Below, one piece after another: positions 55,201-64,000 of a DNA stretch of 64,000 bases. Every line of letters begins with the position of its first letter. Position 1 is the stretch's first letter. The translations under genes and the position numbers were made by a program. Location of the stretch: the NCBI GenBank assembly GCA_009760855.2, contig WPIO01000096.1:781001-845000 (forward strand). Direction: 5' to 3'. The DNA comes from Cristatella mucedo (Eukaryota; Bryozoa; Phylactolaemata; Cristatellidae). A model generated the notes under the pieces. That model ran no database searches and had not been told where the DNA came from. It saw only the letters and a list, made by a program, of their open reading frames with translations.

Positions 55201-58200
55201 AAGCCTTCATCACTTGGCACTGCAGGGAAACTGAAGATCTGTCGACTCGAAGTTCTATAGCTGCAACCGTGCAGTGGCGGTTATCGGCTCCCATCTGATT
55301 GATAATTAAGGAGTGCCTACAGGAGGACTGGAATCTCAGGACCAAGTGCAAGCACCATACAAAGGCTACCCAGCATAGGGCCAACCGCAGGTCTTACATG
55401 ATTAATGCAGCATCACCATTATTGTGTGAGCTGCTGGCCGGTGTGTCTGCAGGTATCCTGCTATACCTAGGACTGGATGTCACACCTGGCAATACGTGTG
55501 TGCTTCCATCCGAACGACCTGACATCAGGCTGGATAGGGCGACCGAGCAACAAGTCTGCTGGCTCCGTCACCAAGCACTTTATTCCAAACCGGGCCGGCC
55601 AAGCCCAGTTCACTCACACACACTAGACAGCTACCGGCCTCGAGGGATCTAGCCTTCCACTCCAGTTGCAATCCTTCGGCAGTCCTTCTAGTCCATGCAT
55701 GCATGCATTGTTTTTCGAACTGTCGGGCCATTGTTCGTTCTGAACCTGCCCAAGAGCTGGCCGAAGTTTGTGGTAGATGGATGTCCCCACACATGCTGCC
55801 AATGCATGGACTTGGGCAGGACTGACCAGTCATCTGCCGAGTCATCGGCTGCCCTCCACGGCTCGAGAGTCTGCAGCTGCTGTTTAGGCAGTCTGAGCCC
55901 TCGTACCGGTCGGTCTCCGGGCCAGGCCAGCAAGGCAACAGCACTGGCAGCAGAAGTCATGTCTCTGGGCCAGGCCAGCAAGGGTCAGGGCCAGTGCCTC
56001 ACAAGGTGCAGGAGTCACGTTCCCTCACATCGTGACCGGCCATATTCTAGCGCGCTCGGTGTCAGGTTCGAAGCTGTTGCCTGTGATTTTTTTCTGTTCC
56101 TTGCACGGCTCCACGTGCTGCTACTGCCTCGGCACACGGCTACCGGGGGGGGGACTTGGCCCAGGGGCTGTGTGGGTAGGGGGCGCTGCTCGCGCTCCGT
56201 CGAATGCCTCTCGATGTGTTTAACTAGCGCAGTTTGCGTGTTGCCTTTTTTCCAGAAGCTGTCCAGGGCCCAGCTACTGAATGTTGCGCACACACTGTAT
56301 CGCTTCCTAAGGTACAATGGGCTCAAGATGCTCATGATGCATTCGTATCTACCTGCAGCCAGTTTGCACAGCTGGCACGTGATATCGCTGGACTTTGTCC
56401 TGGTCGTGACGGTGCACTCGAGTGACTGCGCCTGCGGCACAAGAACCCACTCGAGCTAGATGGCATGCGAGCGTATGCAAGCGGATGCGTGTGCACGTGT
56501 GCTCACGTATGCGCGCCGGCATGCCCACCCATGCAACCGCCGAGCCAGGGCTCTTGCATTCGCACGCCCCCATCACCTACATGCAGCAAGGTATCGACGT
56601 GGGTGCCGCCCCCTATTCCTACGCCGCCCACCCCCTGCTGTCACCAACTAGGAAATTCTCTCTTAATTCGACTCGGTGTGCAACTGCCGAGTTCGTGTCG
56701 AATCAGTCGAATCAATCTCAGTCTCATTTTGCTCCATAGTTTCTCACTAATTGCATGCAGGTCCAGCTCGGCCTGCATGCAAATCTCGCCAGCTCTCGCC
56801 TGTGTCCTGCACACACAAATTTTGCCTGTCCTGTCCTCCTTCCGGATAGAAATCCTGGCTCCGACGTCAGTCTGCACTCATTCTGGCACTCGCGCTATTT
56901 TGTTGTCTGCACTTTCCGTGTTCAAGCAAGTGGTCTCGGCGTTGGGAGTCGTTGAAAGAAGTATGCTAGCGCTAGGTAGCGCTTTGCTGTCGCCTTTCCC
57001 TTTTCGTGGTTTGCCTCTTGCCTGTGCCGATTTGCAAAGACTCAGTCGCTAGTAGCAAATTATCAAAAGATAAGAATTACGGTCTGACCATTGCCATTTT
57101 TTAATAAGTTGCAAGTTTGATGCAAAAAATCGACGTCCACTCTTCAGATGTGAGTGGTAGCGAGAATTGGCAAAGTGGTAGCCAGCTGTGCCTTCCATTG
57201 AGGACCGAGAAACAAGCATGCTTTGCTTGCGTTTTCATATGTTGGCAGAATTTTAGTGGCACTGCTTTATGTCATCTTATTCTCGTTGTCGTACGTATGG
57301 CATGTCCTGCAGAATGGTGTGTGTGACCACCGGGAGTGCTGCTTGTTCGGGTTGGATAGACTGCCGTGTTGGCTCTGTGGTGCAGTTCAGCTTGCCGTGC
57401 CGACTGCTTTCAGGCCTTTTTATCTCTACGTTCGTTCGTTCGTTGCTTCTCGTTGCCTGTAGCTCAAGTCGCAAATACCGGTGCTGAAAAAGGCTGTAAT
57501 AGATGAACAAGCCAAGGAAGCTCAGCTCAAGGTACGAGCTGACTAGGCGACTACCTGCTGCTCCTTGCTGCTGCTCCTTGTTGCTCCTTGCTGCTGCTCC
57601 TTACTGCTCCTTGCTGCTCCTTGTTGCTCCTTGCTGCTACTTACTGCTCCTTGCTGCTCCCTGCTGCTTCTTGCTGCTCCCTGCTGCTCCTTGCTGCTCC
57701 TTGCTGCTGCTCCTTGCTGCTCCTTGCTGCTGCTCCTTGCTGCTCCCTGCTGCTCCTTGCTGCTCCTTGCTGCTGCTCCTTGCTGCTCCTTGCTGCTGCT
57801 CCTTGCTGCTCCCTGCTGCTCCTTGCTGCTCCCTGCTGCTCCTTGCTGCTACTTACTGCTCCTTGCTGCTCCTTGCTGCTGCTCCTTGCTGCTCCTTGCT
57901 GCTGCTCCTTGCTGCTCCTTGCTGCTGCTCCTTGCTGCTACTTACTGCTCCTTGCTGCTCCTTGCTGCTGCTCCTTGCTGCTCCTTGCTGCTGCTCCTTG
58001 CTGCTCCCTGCTGCTCCTTGCTGCTCCTTGCTGCTCCTTGCTGCTGCTCCTTGCTGCTCCTTGCTGCTGCTGCTCCTTGCTGCTACTTACTGCTCCTTGC
58101 TGCTCCCTGCTGCTCCTTGCTGCTACTTACTGCTCCTTGCTGCTCCCTGCTGCTCCTTGCTGCTCCTTGCTGCTGCTCCTTGCTGCTCCCTGCTGCTCCT

Positions 58201-61200
58201 TGCTGCTCCTTGCTGCTCCTTGCTGCTGCTCCTTGCTGCTCCTTGCTGCTGCTGCTCCTTGCTGCTACTTACTGCTCCTTGCTGCTCCCTGCTGCTCCTT
58301 GCTGCTACTTACTGCTCCTTGCTGCTCCCTGCTGCTCCTTGCTGCTCCCTGCTGCTCCTTGCTGCTCCCTGCTGCTCCTTGCTGCTCCTTGCTGCTGCTC
58401 CTTGCTGCTCCTTGCTGCTGCTCCTTGCTGCTCCCTGCTGCTCCTTGCTGCTCCTTGCTGCTGCTCCTTGCTGCTCCTTGCTGCTGCTGCTCCTTGCTGC
58501 TACTTACTGCTCCTTGCTGCTCCCTGCTGCTCCTTGCTGCTCCCTGCTGCTCCTTGCTGCTCCCTGCTGCTCCTTGCTGCTGTCAACCCTAACAGTTTGT
58601 ATGCACGCAGAACATGGAAAGCAATTCCGACTGACGTCATCCATGACTTGACAGCATATAAAAGAAGCTAAAATCTATTTGCCTAATCACAGACGTTGCT
58701 CAATCTGTGACAATCATCAATTGCATGATAAGGCATGCTGCAATTCGTGCTACTGACCAGCCTACATGCTTCCATCCCCAAAATGCACCAGGTGCCTGTA
58801 AAGAGGTGTAGTACTCTTAGGGTGCTGCAAGTTTCTGTGCAGTTTTTGTCACTGTCTGCTGGCGCAGGCAGTGCTTCGAGCATTGTCTTCCTTCCTCTCT
58901 AGTGACCTGCTCTTTAGTATCGGCTTGCGAGCTCTAGCAATCTCATGGCTCGCATTGTTGTGCACGAGCCGTCGTGAGCCGGCACGTGACGTCGATGGGG
59001 TTTCCCTAGGTGTCGCGATTTGGCTCCCAAACAGGCCTAAGCAGACTTCCTGCACAGCGTCCAGGAGAGGGGGTGGATGCGAGTCGTGGCCACTGCAGAG
59101 TGAAATGGAAGCAGCAACAGAAACGTGGCCACGACTTAGTTGCACAGCAGTTGTAAGTTAAGTAAACCTACGGTCGACGTGGACTGTGTTGGTTGGGCTG
59201 CCGGTGCCCGTGCAGGTGCTTGTTCCCAAGTGCTCTAGCCAAAACTTATGCTGGCGATAAAGAGGTCTGTATTTTCAGTGTGCAACTATATAATTTGCTC
59301 GGTCCGGCTGCCGGAATTTATTCAAAGATGCCACATCACAATAGAGTCAGCTATCAGCATGATGGAGCTCGACTGTCAAGGGGTCAAAGGGTAAATGCGC
59401 TCGTGTGAGGATTGGTTGAAGTGTCCCACCCACTTCCACCCAGCGAATATTCCTCCATGCCAGCTCATGTAAATCGCCATCGAGGTTCAGTTCTCTATCG
59501 GTGCTTGCCTTGCTATATCTCGTTCTAGGCGCACTTGGCATAGAGGCTGGCATGGAGGGATGGCATCCTGGGGCATTCTGGGTGAGAAGGATAGATTTGC
59601 TTATTCTTCTATGCCGAGGGAGTGTCCATTTTTTACTAGTGTATCGGCTTGTGCTTCGATTTCTATATAATAATAATAATAATAATAATATTGCACTTGA
59701 TAAAGCGCCCTCAGAGAACTCAATCTCTCTCTAGGCGCTTTAAATTTGCTGCAAAGGGAAATGCAATTGAATGGTGAGTAAAATCATGCTTGATGAACAA
59801 GCAAAATTAATAACATGGTTAGGGGTGACATGCACACTCTCAGCATGCACAGTGTCAGCACGCATAACCACACGAAGGACGAATCACAGGGACCCACTAA
59901 ATGCTGTCCTAAATAGGTGTGTTTTTAAATTCTTTTTAAATGTGGTCAGGTCAGGGGATGTTCTGATGCAGGTCGGGAGGGAGTTCCAGGCTGTGGGAGC
60001 ATACGAGCTAAATGCACGGTCTCCAAAGAATTTAAGGTTTGTACGAGGTATTTCTAGACTGTTGGATTCCGAAAAGCGAGTGGTACGATGCTTTGCCTGA
60101 TGGGGTAGTATATCTGAAAGATAGGCTGGAGCCATAGAATGAAGAGACCTAAAAGTGAGCGACAAAACCTTGAAGTCAATCCGTTGCTTGACTGGTAACC
60201 AGTGCAGGTCGGCGAGAAGTGGAGTAATGTGGCAACTGCGACGCTCACGACAGACAAGCCTAGCTGCAGAGTTTTGCACCAGCTGCAATCGCCTGATCGC
60301 ACATGCTGGTAGGCCAGTAAGCAGTGAGTTGCAGAAGTCGAGACGAGATGTCACGAATGCATGGACCAATGTGGACGTGGTATCCTTATCTAAACAAGCC
60401 CTAATTTTAGCAATGTTATGAAGCTGAAAATAGGCTGATTTGACTGTGGAGCTGATGTGGTCGTCTAACGAGAGGTCGCTTTGGAATACGACACCTAGAT
60501 TTCGAGCTGATGCAACTGGAGATATGCTGGCAGAGCCCATTTTGAAAGTCAGCCTTTCCAATTTCTGAATAACACTAGGTTTGCCCATAACTAGTAGCAC
60601 TTCTGAGCCCTCCAAAAATGATCGGGCACAACTTGGTTGACAGCCTAACCTCGCAGTGGAAGATCAGCTAGTATTTTGTTAAAATTTGTATACTTCAAAG
60701 TAGTGTGTCAGCCATTTCAAGTGCACACATCTGCATTTATCGCGCACACGCTTCGCTGGGCCACTGGCTGACGCGTGCTGCATACATGCCTTCCGGCCTG
60801 CCCGCCTGCTGACCCCGTGAACCCGCCCCTGTCTTCTCCCCCCCTGCCTGCTCACTCGCGCTGGCTGCGCCACTTCGAGGCTGCGCTCCACTTCGCTGAC
60901 CGGTGCATTATCATGACTCGTTGGTGCGTAGTCGGCGCTGCCCAATTGTCACCAATCAATTGACGAGCTTCCCTTCCAGCGCATGCAATGTGCTCGCAGA
61001 GAGGTTTGTTTCTTCCAGGTCGATGTACACATTTTTCATTATTCTGAAAAATTATTATTATCATTTATATCGACCCGCCCTGCACCGTGCCGCTTTGCCA
61101 CCGCCCTCGAGCTCGTGGCCATTGCAGGAAGCGATCCTGGAGAAGGAGCAGAGCCTCAGGCGTCACGAGCAGGAAATAGAGAGCCTCACTTTCCGCAACC

Positions 61201-61271
61201 AGCAGCTGTCCAAGCGCATCACCGTGCTTCAAGATGAGCTGGACAAGATGGCTACCAGTGGGAAGAAGAAG
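52276..61271 (+). CDS. PPP1R21: PPP1R21 (KLRAQ-domain protein), first three coding exons
   Basis: Exon 1, 52,276-52,326, reads MADLHGKYQILATEYAK. Exon 2, 57,463-57,531, reads LKSQIPVLKKAVIDEQAKEA then QLK. Exon 3, 61,128-61,271, has EKEQSLRRHEQEIESLTFRN and LSKRITVLQDELDKM, ending GKKK. All junctions are phase 0 with GTAAGA, GTACGA and GTAAAG donors and TGTAG and TGCAG acceptors, giving 88 codons. The series matches the N-terminal coiled coil of PPP1R21: the KLRAQ motif appears as AK-LKSQ across the first splice, followed by the conserved SLTFRN and LQDEL blocks. PPP1R21 is a subunit of the FERRY complex, a Rab5 effector linking mRNAs to early endosomes, and was first annotated as a protein phosphatase 1 regulator. 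The remaining several hundred residues lie beyond 64,000. I found no fourth exon in the window. Introns are 5.1 kb and 3.6 kb and full of repeats. Confidence 0.92.
52327..53165. other. GC-rich start of PPP1R21 intron 1
   Basis: CpG-rich for several hundred bases, continuing the promoter island. Overlapping open frames on both strands are composition effects. No motif is recognised. Confidence 0.5.
53166..53332 (+). mobile_element. SINE family a in PPP1R21 intron 1
   Basis: GTGGTGGCGCACTAGATAAC, CACGACATCGGCCCCGAGGTCGTG-type stem, GGGCTCGAATCTTGCGG (box B) and AGAGGCTGTTAAATCAGC. Confidence 0.75.
53605..53935 (-). mobile_element. LINE 3' tail fragment, second lineage
   Basis: TCTGTTACTCTACAAAGCGA, GTGGCTGTTATGCTGGAGAG and AGCAGGAGAGTCGCTGTCGC through GAGTTGTGGGAATGCATTC correspond in reverse to 28,290-28,570, including the region coding WNSLPQFL. 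Confidence 0.6.
53936..54510. other. PPP1R21 intron 1, no gene seen
   Basis: Short GGACGGAGG direct repeats at 54,173-54,190 and a TCGTTTCGTTTCGTTT run at 54,249. Nothing else is identified. Confidence 0.4.
54511..54630 (+). repeat. 20-bp minisatellite, six units
   Basis: Six head-to-tail units of GCCACCGTCGCCTGTGGGTC, nearly identical; only the first has two changes. Because 20 is not a multiple of three, the same peptide words (HRRLWVATVACGSPPSPVG) appear in all frames. It lies within intron 1. Confidence 0.97.
54631..57462. other. Rest of PPP1R21 intron 1, no gene seen
   Basis: Mixed GC-rich sequence. Long open frames at 55,695-56,459 and 56,465-57,052 have poor protein composition and no splice support. 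Short G runs occur at 54,901-54,911 and 56,145-56,152. The words GGGCCAGGCCAGCAAGG repeat at 55,919 and 55,967. Confidence 0.45.
57555..58582 (+). repeat. About 1-kb TGCTGCTCCT minisatellite
   Basis: Tandem 10-bp units (TGCTGCTCCT and TGCTGCTCCC) mixed with 13-bp units carrying an extra CTG and occasional TGCTACTTAC variants, in higher-order blocks. It starts 23 bases after the donor of PPP1R21 exon 2. The plus strand is A-poor, so all three frames lack stops and encode Leu/Cys/Ala/Pro runs. These are repeat artefacts. Confidence 0.97.
58583..59660. other. PPP1R21 intron 2, LINE scrap and unclassified sequence
   Basis: Immediately after the minisatellite, TWKAIPTDVIHDLTAYKRS resembles the WNSLPxxVRxxxxLxxFK C-terminus of the LINEs (58,610-58,670). 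A 12-bp perfect inverted repeat AGTCGTGGCCAC (59,082) and its complement (59,125) flank 31 bases. No gene is recognised. Confidence 0.4.
59668..60625 (-). mobile_element. Best-preserved CR1-like LINE fragment (C-terminal 243 codons)
   Basis: A single open frame from 60,615 to 59,884 covers MGKPSVIQKLERLTFKMGSA, LGVVFQSDLSLDDHI, KIRACLDKDTTSTLVHAFVT, LQLVQNSAARLVCRERRSCH, LADLHWLPVKQRIDFKVLSL, AWNSLPTCIRTSPDLTTFKK and HLFRTAFSGSL. This is the post-catalytic and C-terminal part of a CR1/L2-type reverse transcriptase. The catalytic domain is absent (5' truncation). The 3' tail ends in a hairpin (AAGCGCCTAGAGAGAGATTG, GGGCGCTTTATC) and an (ATT)n tract. The open frame suggests the youngest insertion of the family here. 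Confidence 0.9.
60626..61127. other. End of PPP1R21 intron 2, no gene seen
   Basis: Pyrimidine-rich stretches precede the exon 3 acceptor. Nothing else is identified. Confidence 0.4.
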
Positions 61272-62645
61272 GTAAAGGTCACCGTGGCTCCCCGGGGTGT
61301 GTGCGTGTGCGTGCGCGTGCGTGCGTGTGTGTATGTGCCCAAAGCTCGTGAGCTGCTGTGTACAGCAGCTGGTCAGGGCTGGTAAGGGTCAGTTTCATGC
61401 CGCGTGTGCAGTACCCGAAAGAGATTCAACTGTTATTTCGCTTTGCTAATGTTTTTTATCGGTACGTGTAATGAACAGTTTTTATCATGCCCGTGTTGCA
61501 CCGGTGCCTGGCCAGAGATCGGTGCGACTGCTTCCGGTGGGCTTCGCTGTGGGGGTCTGTGAGGCCGGCTCGCTGTATGCCGAGGCCCGACCGATTAGGC
61601 AGCGGTGTGTACTGCGGTCGCAGGGGACACCGCCGTGCAGGGCCTTCCTGCCCTCTGCTAGCGCTGAACGACGGCACCTGTGTACATTGTGGCATGCATG
61701 CTGAATCACTCCCGCTCTGGAAGCTTCCAGTTGCTTCCGTTACTTCCGCTTGCCCTAGCCATTCGTGAGACCGGCTCATGAACTCGTGAGCGTGCTGTGA
61801 GTGCCTGCCCCTGACCCTGACCTTATACGAACTATATGGGTATACGACTTTGGTGGACGATGGCTGAAATACAAGTGAGGCGTGGTTACAACCTTGTCTT
61901 GGGAGAGGCCGGGAGTGACCATAGGGATGAAAAACATGTAGACAGGCCTCAATCTCTTTCCATTGGCGCTTTAGGCGACAGTGCCACCATATTTAGTCTA
62001 TCAGATCTCCCTTTCTGCCCTGACTGCTGCGTGGATAACTGGAACACTTTTATTCTGTGCGGTCTCCATGTGCTCCCCCATAATGTTTACACATAATTAT
62101 TTACTTAGTTGCCCACGTAACATGCAGGTAAGTGCTTGTAAGGGTTAGTGTTTCTTGTATCTGCCAATGGCAACTTTAAAACATGGAGTGTATTAGCCCT
62201 ACATTTTATTGTAAGATTGTAAGAGTTATTTTCGCTGTGCTATTATTCTCAGAGATGGGTACTCTAGGCCTCGTTGCCACAGCAACGTTGAGCACGGGCT
62301 TTGGCAGCTCCCAACTCGCTCCGGCTCCCAGTGAGCGGCCCGTGAGGAGGGGGGTGCTTAGTGACTGCCTCGGGTGCATAGCAGCTATTGAGAGCACGTG
62401 TTTCCGGTGCCTCTCCTTCACGGTCTGCCCTGTAGACCAATGGGAAGGCCTCGTCGGCCGTGCTGTCTTCTGCCGTGGACAGATACCCTTGCCATTATGA
62501 GGAGCCCCTCGGATTGCATGTGAGCTATTTTAAGATCGGCAACCTCTCTTTACAGTGCATTGATCTTCCAATCGAAAGAGTTTAATACAGGTAGAACCCA
62601 AAGCTCTGTATCGGTACAATTACTCTGTGTAAAGTGAAGAAATAG
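61272..62645. other. Start of PPP1R21 intron 3, no gene seen
   Basis: A GTGCGTGTGCGTGCGC tract lies at 61,298-61,334, near the donor. I looked for a fourth exon continuing GKKK with a phase-0 acceptor and found none convincing. Confidence 0.4.
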
Positions 62646-62649
62646 CTTG

Positions 62650-62895
62650 CAATCTATTTAGGACAGCATTTAGTGGGTCCCTGTGATTTGTCCTTCATGT
62701 GCTTATGGGTGCTGACACTGTGCATGCTGCCACTAACCGCATTTGCATGCTGACCCTGTGCATGTCACCCCTAACCATGTTATTCATGTTGTTTATCAAG
62801 CATGATATTACTCACCATTCAATTGCATTGGCCTTTGCAGCAAATGTAAAGCGCCTAGAAAGAGATTGAGTTCTCTGAGGGCGCTTTATCAAGTG

Positions 62896-62929
<34 letters not shown>

Positions 62930-62930
62930 A
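62650..62930 (+). mobile_element. CR1-like LINE 3' tail with (ATT)n end
   Basis: TTTAGGACAGCATTTAGTGG through GTAAAGCGCCTAGAAAGAGA, TTGAGTTCTCTGAGGGCGCT and a clean (ATT)n run at 62,897-62,929. This is the clearest copy of the family tail and is the reference for the other tails listed. Confidence 0.85.
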
Positions 62931-63169
62931 TCGGCTGCCGAACCACACACGCGCCAGGGCCCCCAACTCCGCAGCACTGAGTTCGATAACCTGGTGCTGT
63001 GACACTGTCAATGCACAGTTCATGTATTTATCATGTGCGTTAGAATGGTTACATACAGTATTACATGTCACAGGAAACAACACTTAAAGTACTTGCCTAC
63101 TCGTACACACTCTGCTATCCTGCTGGTCTTGTAAGGCCGATGTAGGACAAAAGAACCGAAAATGCTGCA
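62931..63169. other. Intron sequence, nothing identified
   Basis: Short unique-looking stretch between two LINE fragments. Confidence 0.4.
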
Positions 63170-63655
63170 ACGAAATGATTACATTAATGCAATTGTGTTG
63201 CACCATCAGAGAACTAATTCTCTTACTCGGTACTTTACATGTGCTGTAAAGGAAGCATGTCAACTGGTTAGTGATTGCGTGCATAGTGTCAGCACCCACA
63301 AGTATGCTAAGGACATTTCACGTGGATCGAGCAAATGCCACGAGGAACAGGTGCGTTTTTAGCTTCTTTTTAAATGTCATTATTTCGGGATGAGGGTCGT
63401 GACGTTAGTTGGGAGTGAGTTACAGGCTTTGTGAGCATTTGAACAAAGGCAGGATTTCTAAAGCTTTTTAGGTTCCTATAAATAATGCTACATGATCTCA
63501 GTCAGAAAAGCAGGTGGTATGCCTAGCCTGACTGGGGGAGTAGTTGTGAAAGGCAGGCCAGAGAGCCAGAGAATGAATGGACCTAAACGTAAGTGACAGA
63601 GCGTTGAAGTCGATTAGCTGCTGCTTGATTGGGTGTGTGAGTGCCCTCCACAGGA
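63170..63655 (-). mobile_element. Decayed CR1-like LINE fragment, cut by a minisatellite
   Basis: Minus strand: LIDFNALSLTFRSIHSLA (63,545-63,600) and the following tail with GCTGTCC-like and hairpin words. Its upstream part stops at the 15-bp minisatellite, about where the LHWLP block should be. Confidence 0.75.
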
Positions 63656-63660
63656 CCGAG

Positions 63661-63915
63661 CACGTGATCCGGTGACGCGTGATCCGGTGACGCGTGATCC
63701 GGTGACGCGTGATCCGGTGACGCGTGATCCGGTGACGCGTGGTCCGGTGACGCGTGGTCCGGTGACGCGTGGTCCGGTGACACGTGATCCGGTGACACGT
63801 GATCCGGTGACACGTGGTCCGGTGACACGTGATCCGGTGACACGTGATCCGGTGACACGTGGTCCGGCGACACGTGATCCGGTGACACGTGATCCGGTGA
63901 CACGTGATCCGGTGA
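63661..63915 (+). repeat. 15-bp minisatellite, 17 units, with E-box variants
   Basis: Seventeen head-to-tail units of exactly 15 bases, consensus CRCGTGRTCCGGTGA. Unit 1 and units 9-17 start CACGTG; units 2-8 start CGCGTG. Within these, ATCC and GTCC variants alternate in short blocks. There are no spacers, so this is not a CRISPR array. It lies in PPP1R21 intron 3. Confidence 0.98.
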
Positions 63916-64000
63916 CTCGAGCATTTTCCCAAAATGGCATTGGCAAAAAACATTACTCTACTCACGTGTCTTCCGGCCTTTGCAACAACGGGCTTCTAGT
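63916..64000. other. Right edge, nothing identified
   Basis: Eighty-five bases of unique-looking intron up to the window end. Confidence 0.4.

Noticed and set aside
55695-56459. 254-codon plus-strand open frame in PPP1R21 intron 1
   Set aside because: Composition is unlike a structured protein, no motif is recognised and the opposite strand is also open.
57503-58671. Three overlapping plus-strand open frames of 330-380 codons rich in Leu, Cys and Ala
   Set aside because: They are the same minisatellite read in three frames. PPP1R21 exon 2 ends before it, and an in-frame stop follows the donor.
63661-63915. Regular repeat array considered as CRISPR
   Set aside because: Units are contiguous with no unique spacers, and the context is eukaryotic intron.

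Overview
The window is eukaryotic, and most likely from a non-vertebrate animal. Its coding sequence is split by GT-AG introns. Two conserved animal genes sit head to head: TMEM223 on the minus strand and PPP1R21 on the plus strand. Much of the rest is CR1/L2-like non-LTR retrotransposon debris, two tRNA-like SINE families, a pogo-type DNA transposon, microsatellites, minisatellites and an old satellite array. I cannot name the species.

Region 1 (about 1-22,850). After a possible partial exon at the left edge, copy A of a large tandem duplication runs from about 312 to 16,740. It holds Ser/Thr-rich, mucin-like exons (2,450; 2,769; 11,437) and a decayed tectonin-like lectin exon (15,898-16,724). 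A decayed satellite of about 165-bp period follows (about 16,940-20,870). A small, apparently complete three-exon gene for a secreted Cys-containing protein lies at 21,857-22,541.

Region 2 (about 22,851-36,660) is copy B of the duplication. Its Ser/Thr-rich exons (25,431; 25,750; 27,953; 31,208) and final tectonin exon (35,822-36,657) are all open. All the internal exons begin and end in phase 1, so they can be joined in frame. The inferred product is a secreted mucin-like stalk with a C-terminal tectonin beta-propeller lectin. Copy A would have encoded the same kind of protein before losing its lectin domain. A 958-bp block around the 600-nt exon is nearly identical between copies, while its surroundings have diverged, which points to recent gene conversion.

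Region 3 (about 36,660-46,900) is gene-poor. It contains (TA)n tracts, SINEs, a 644-bp pogo-like element with TIRs and TA target sites, a G-rich degenerate repeat and LINE fragments.

Region 4 (about 46,965-64,000). TMEM223 (two exons, complete, 266 aa) and PPP1R21 (first three coding exons, 88 codons; the rest lies beyond the window) diverge from a 286-bp spacer, probably a bidirectional promoter. The PPP1R21 introns carry three unusual minisatellites: 20 bp x 6, about 1 kb of TGCTGCTCCT-type units, and 15 bp x 17 with E-box variants. TMEM223 acts in mitochondrial complex IV assembly. PPP1R21 is an endosomal FERRY-complex subunit. Their pairing looks positional, with no evident shared pathway.
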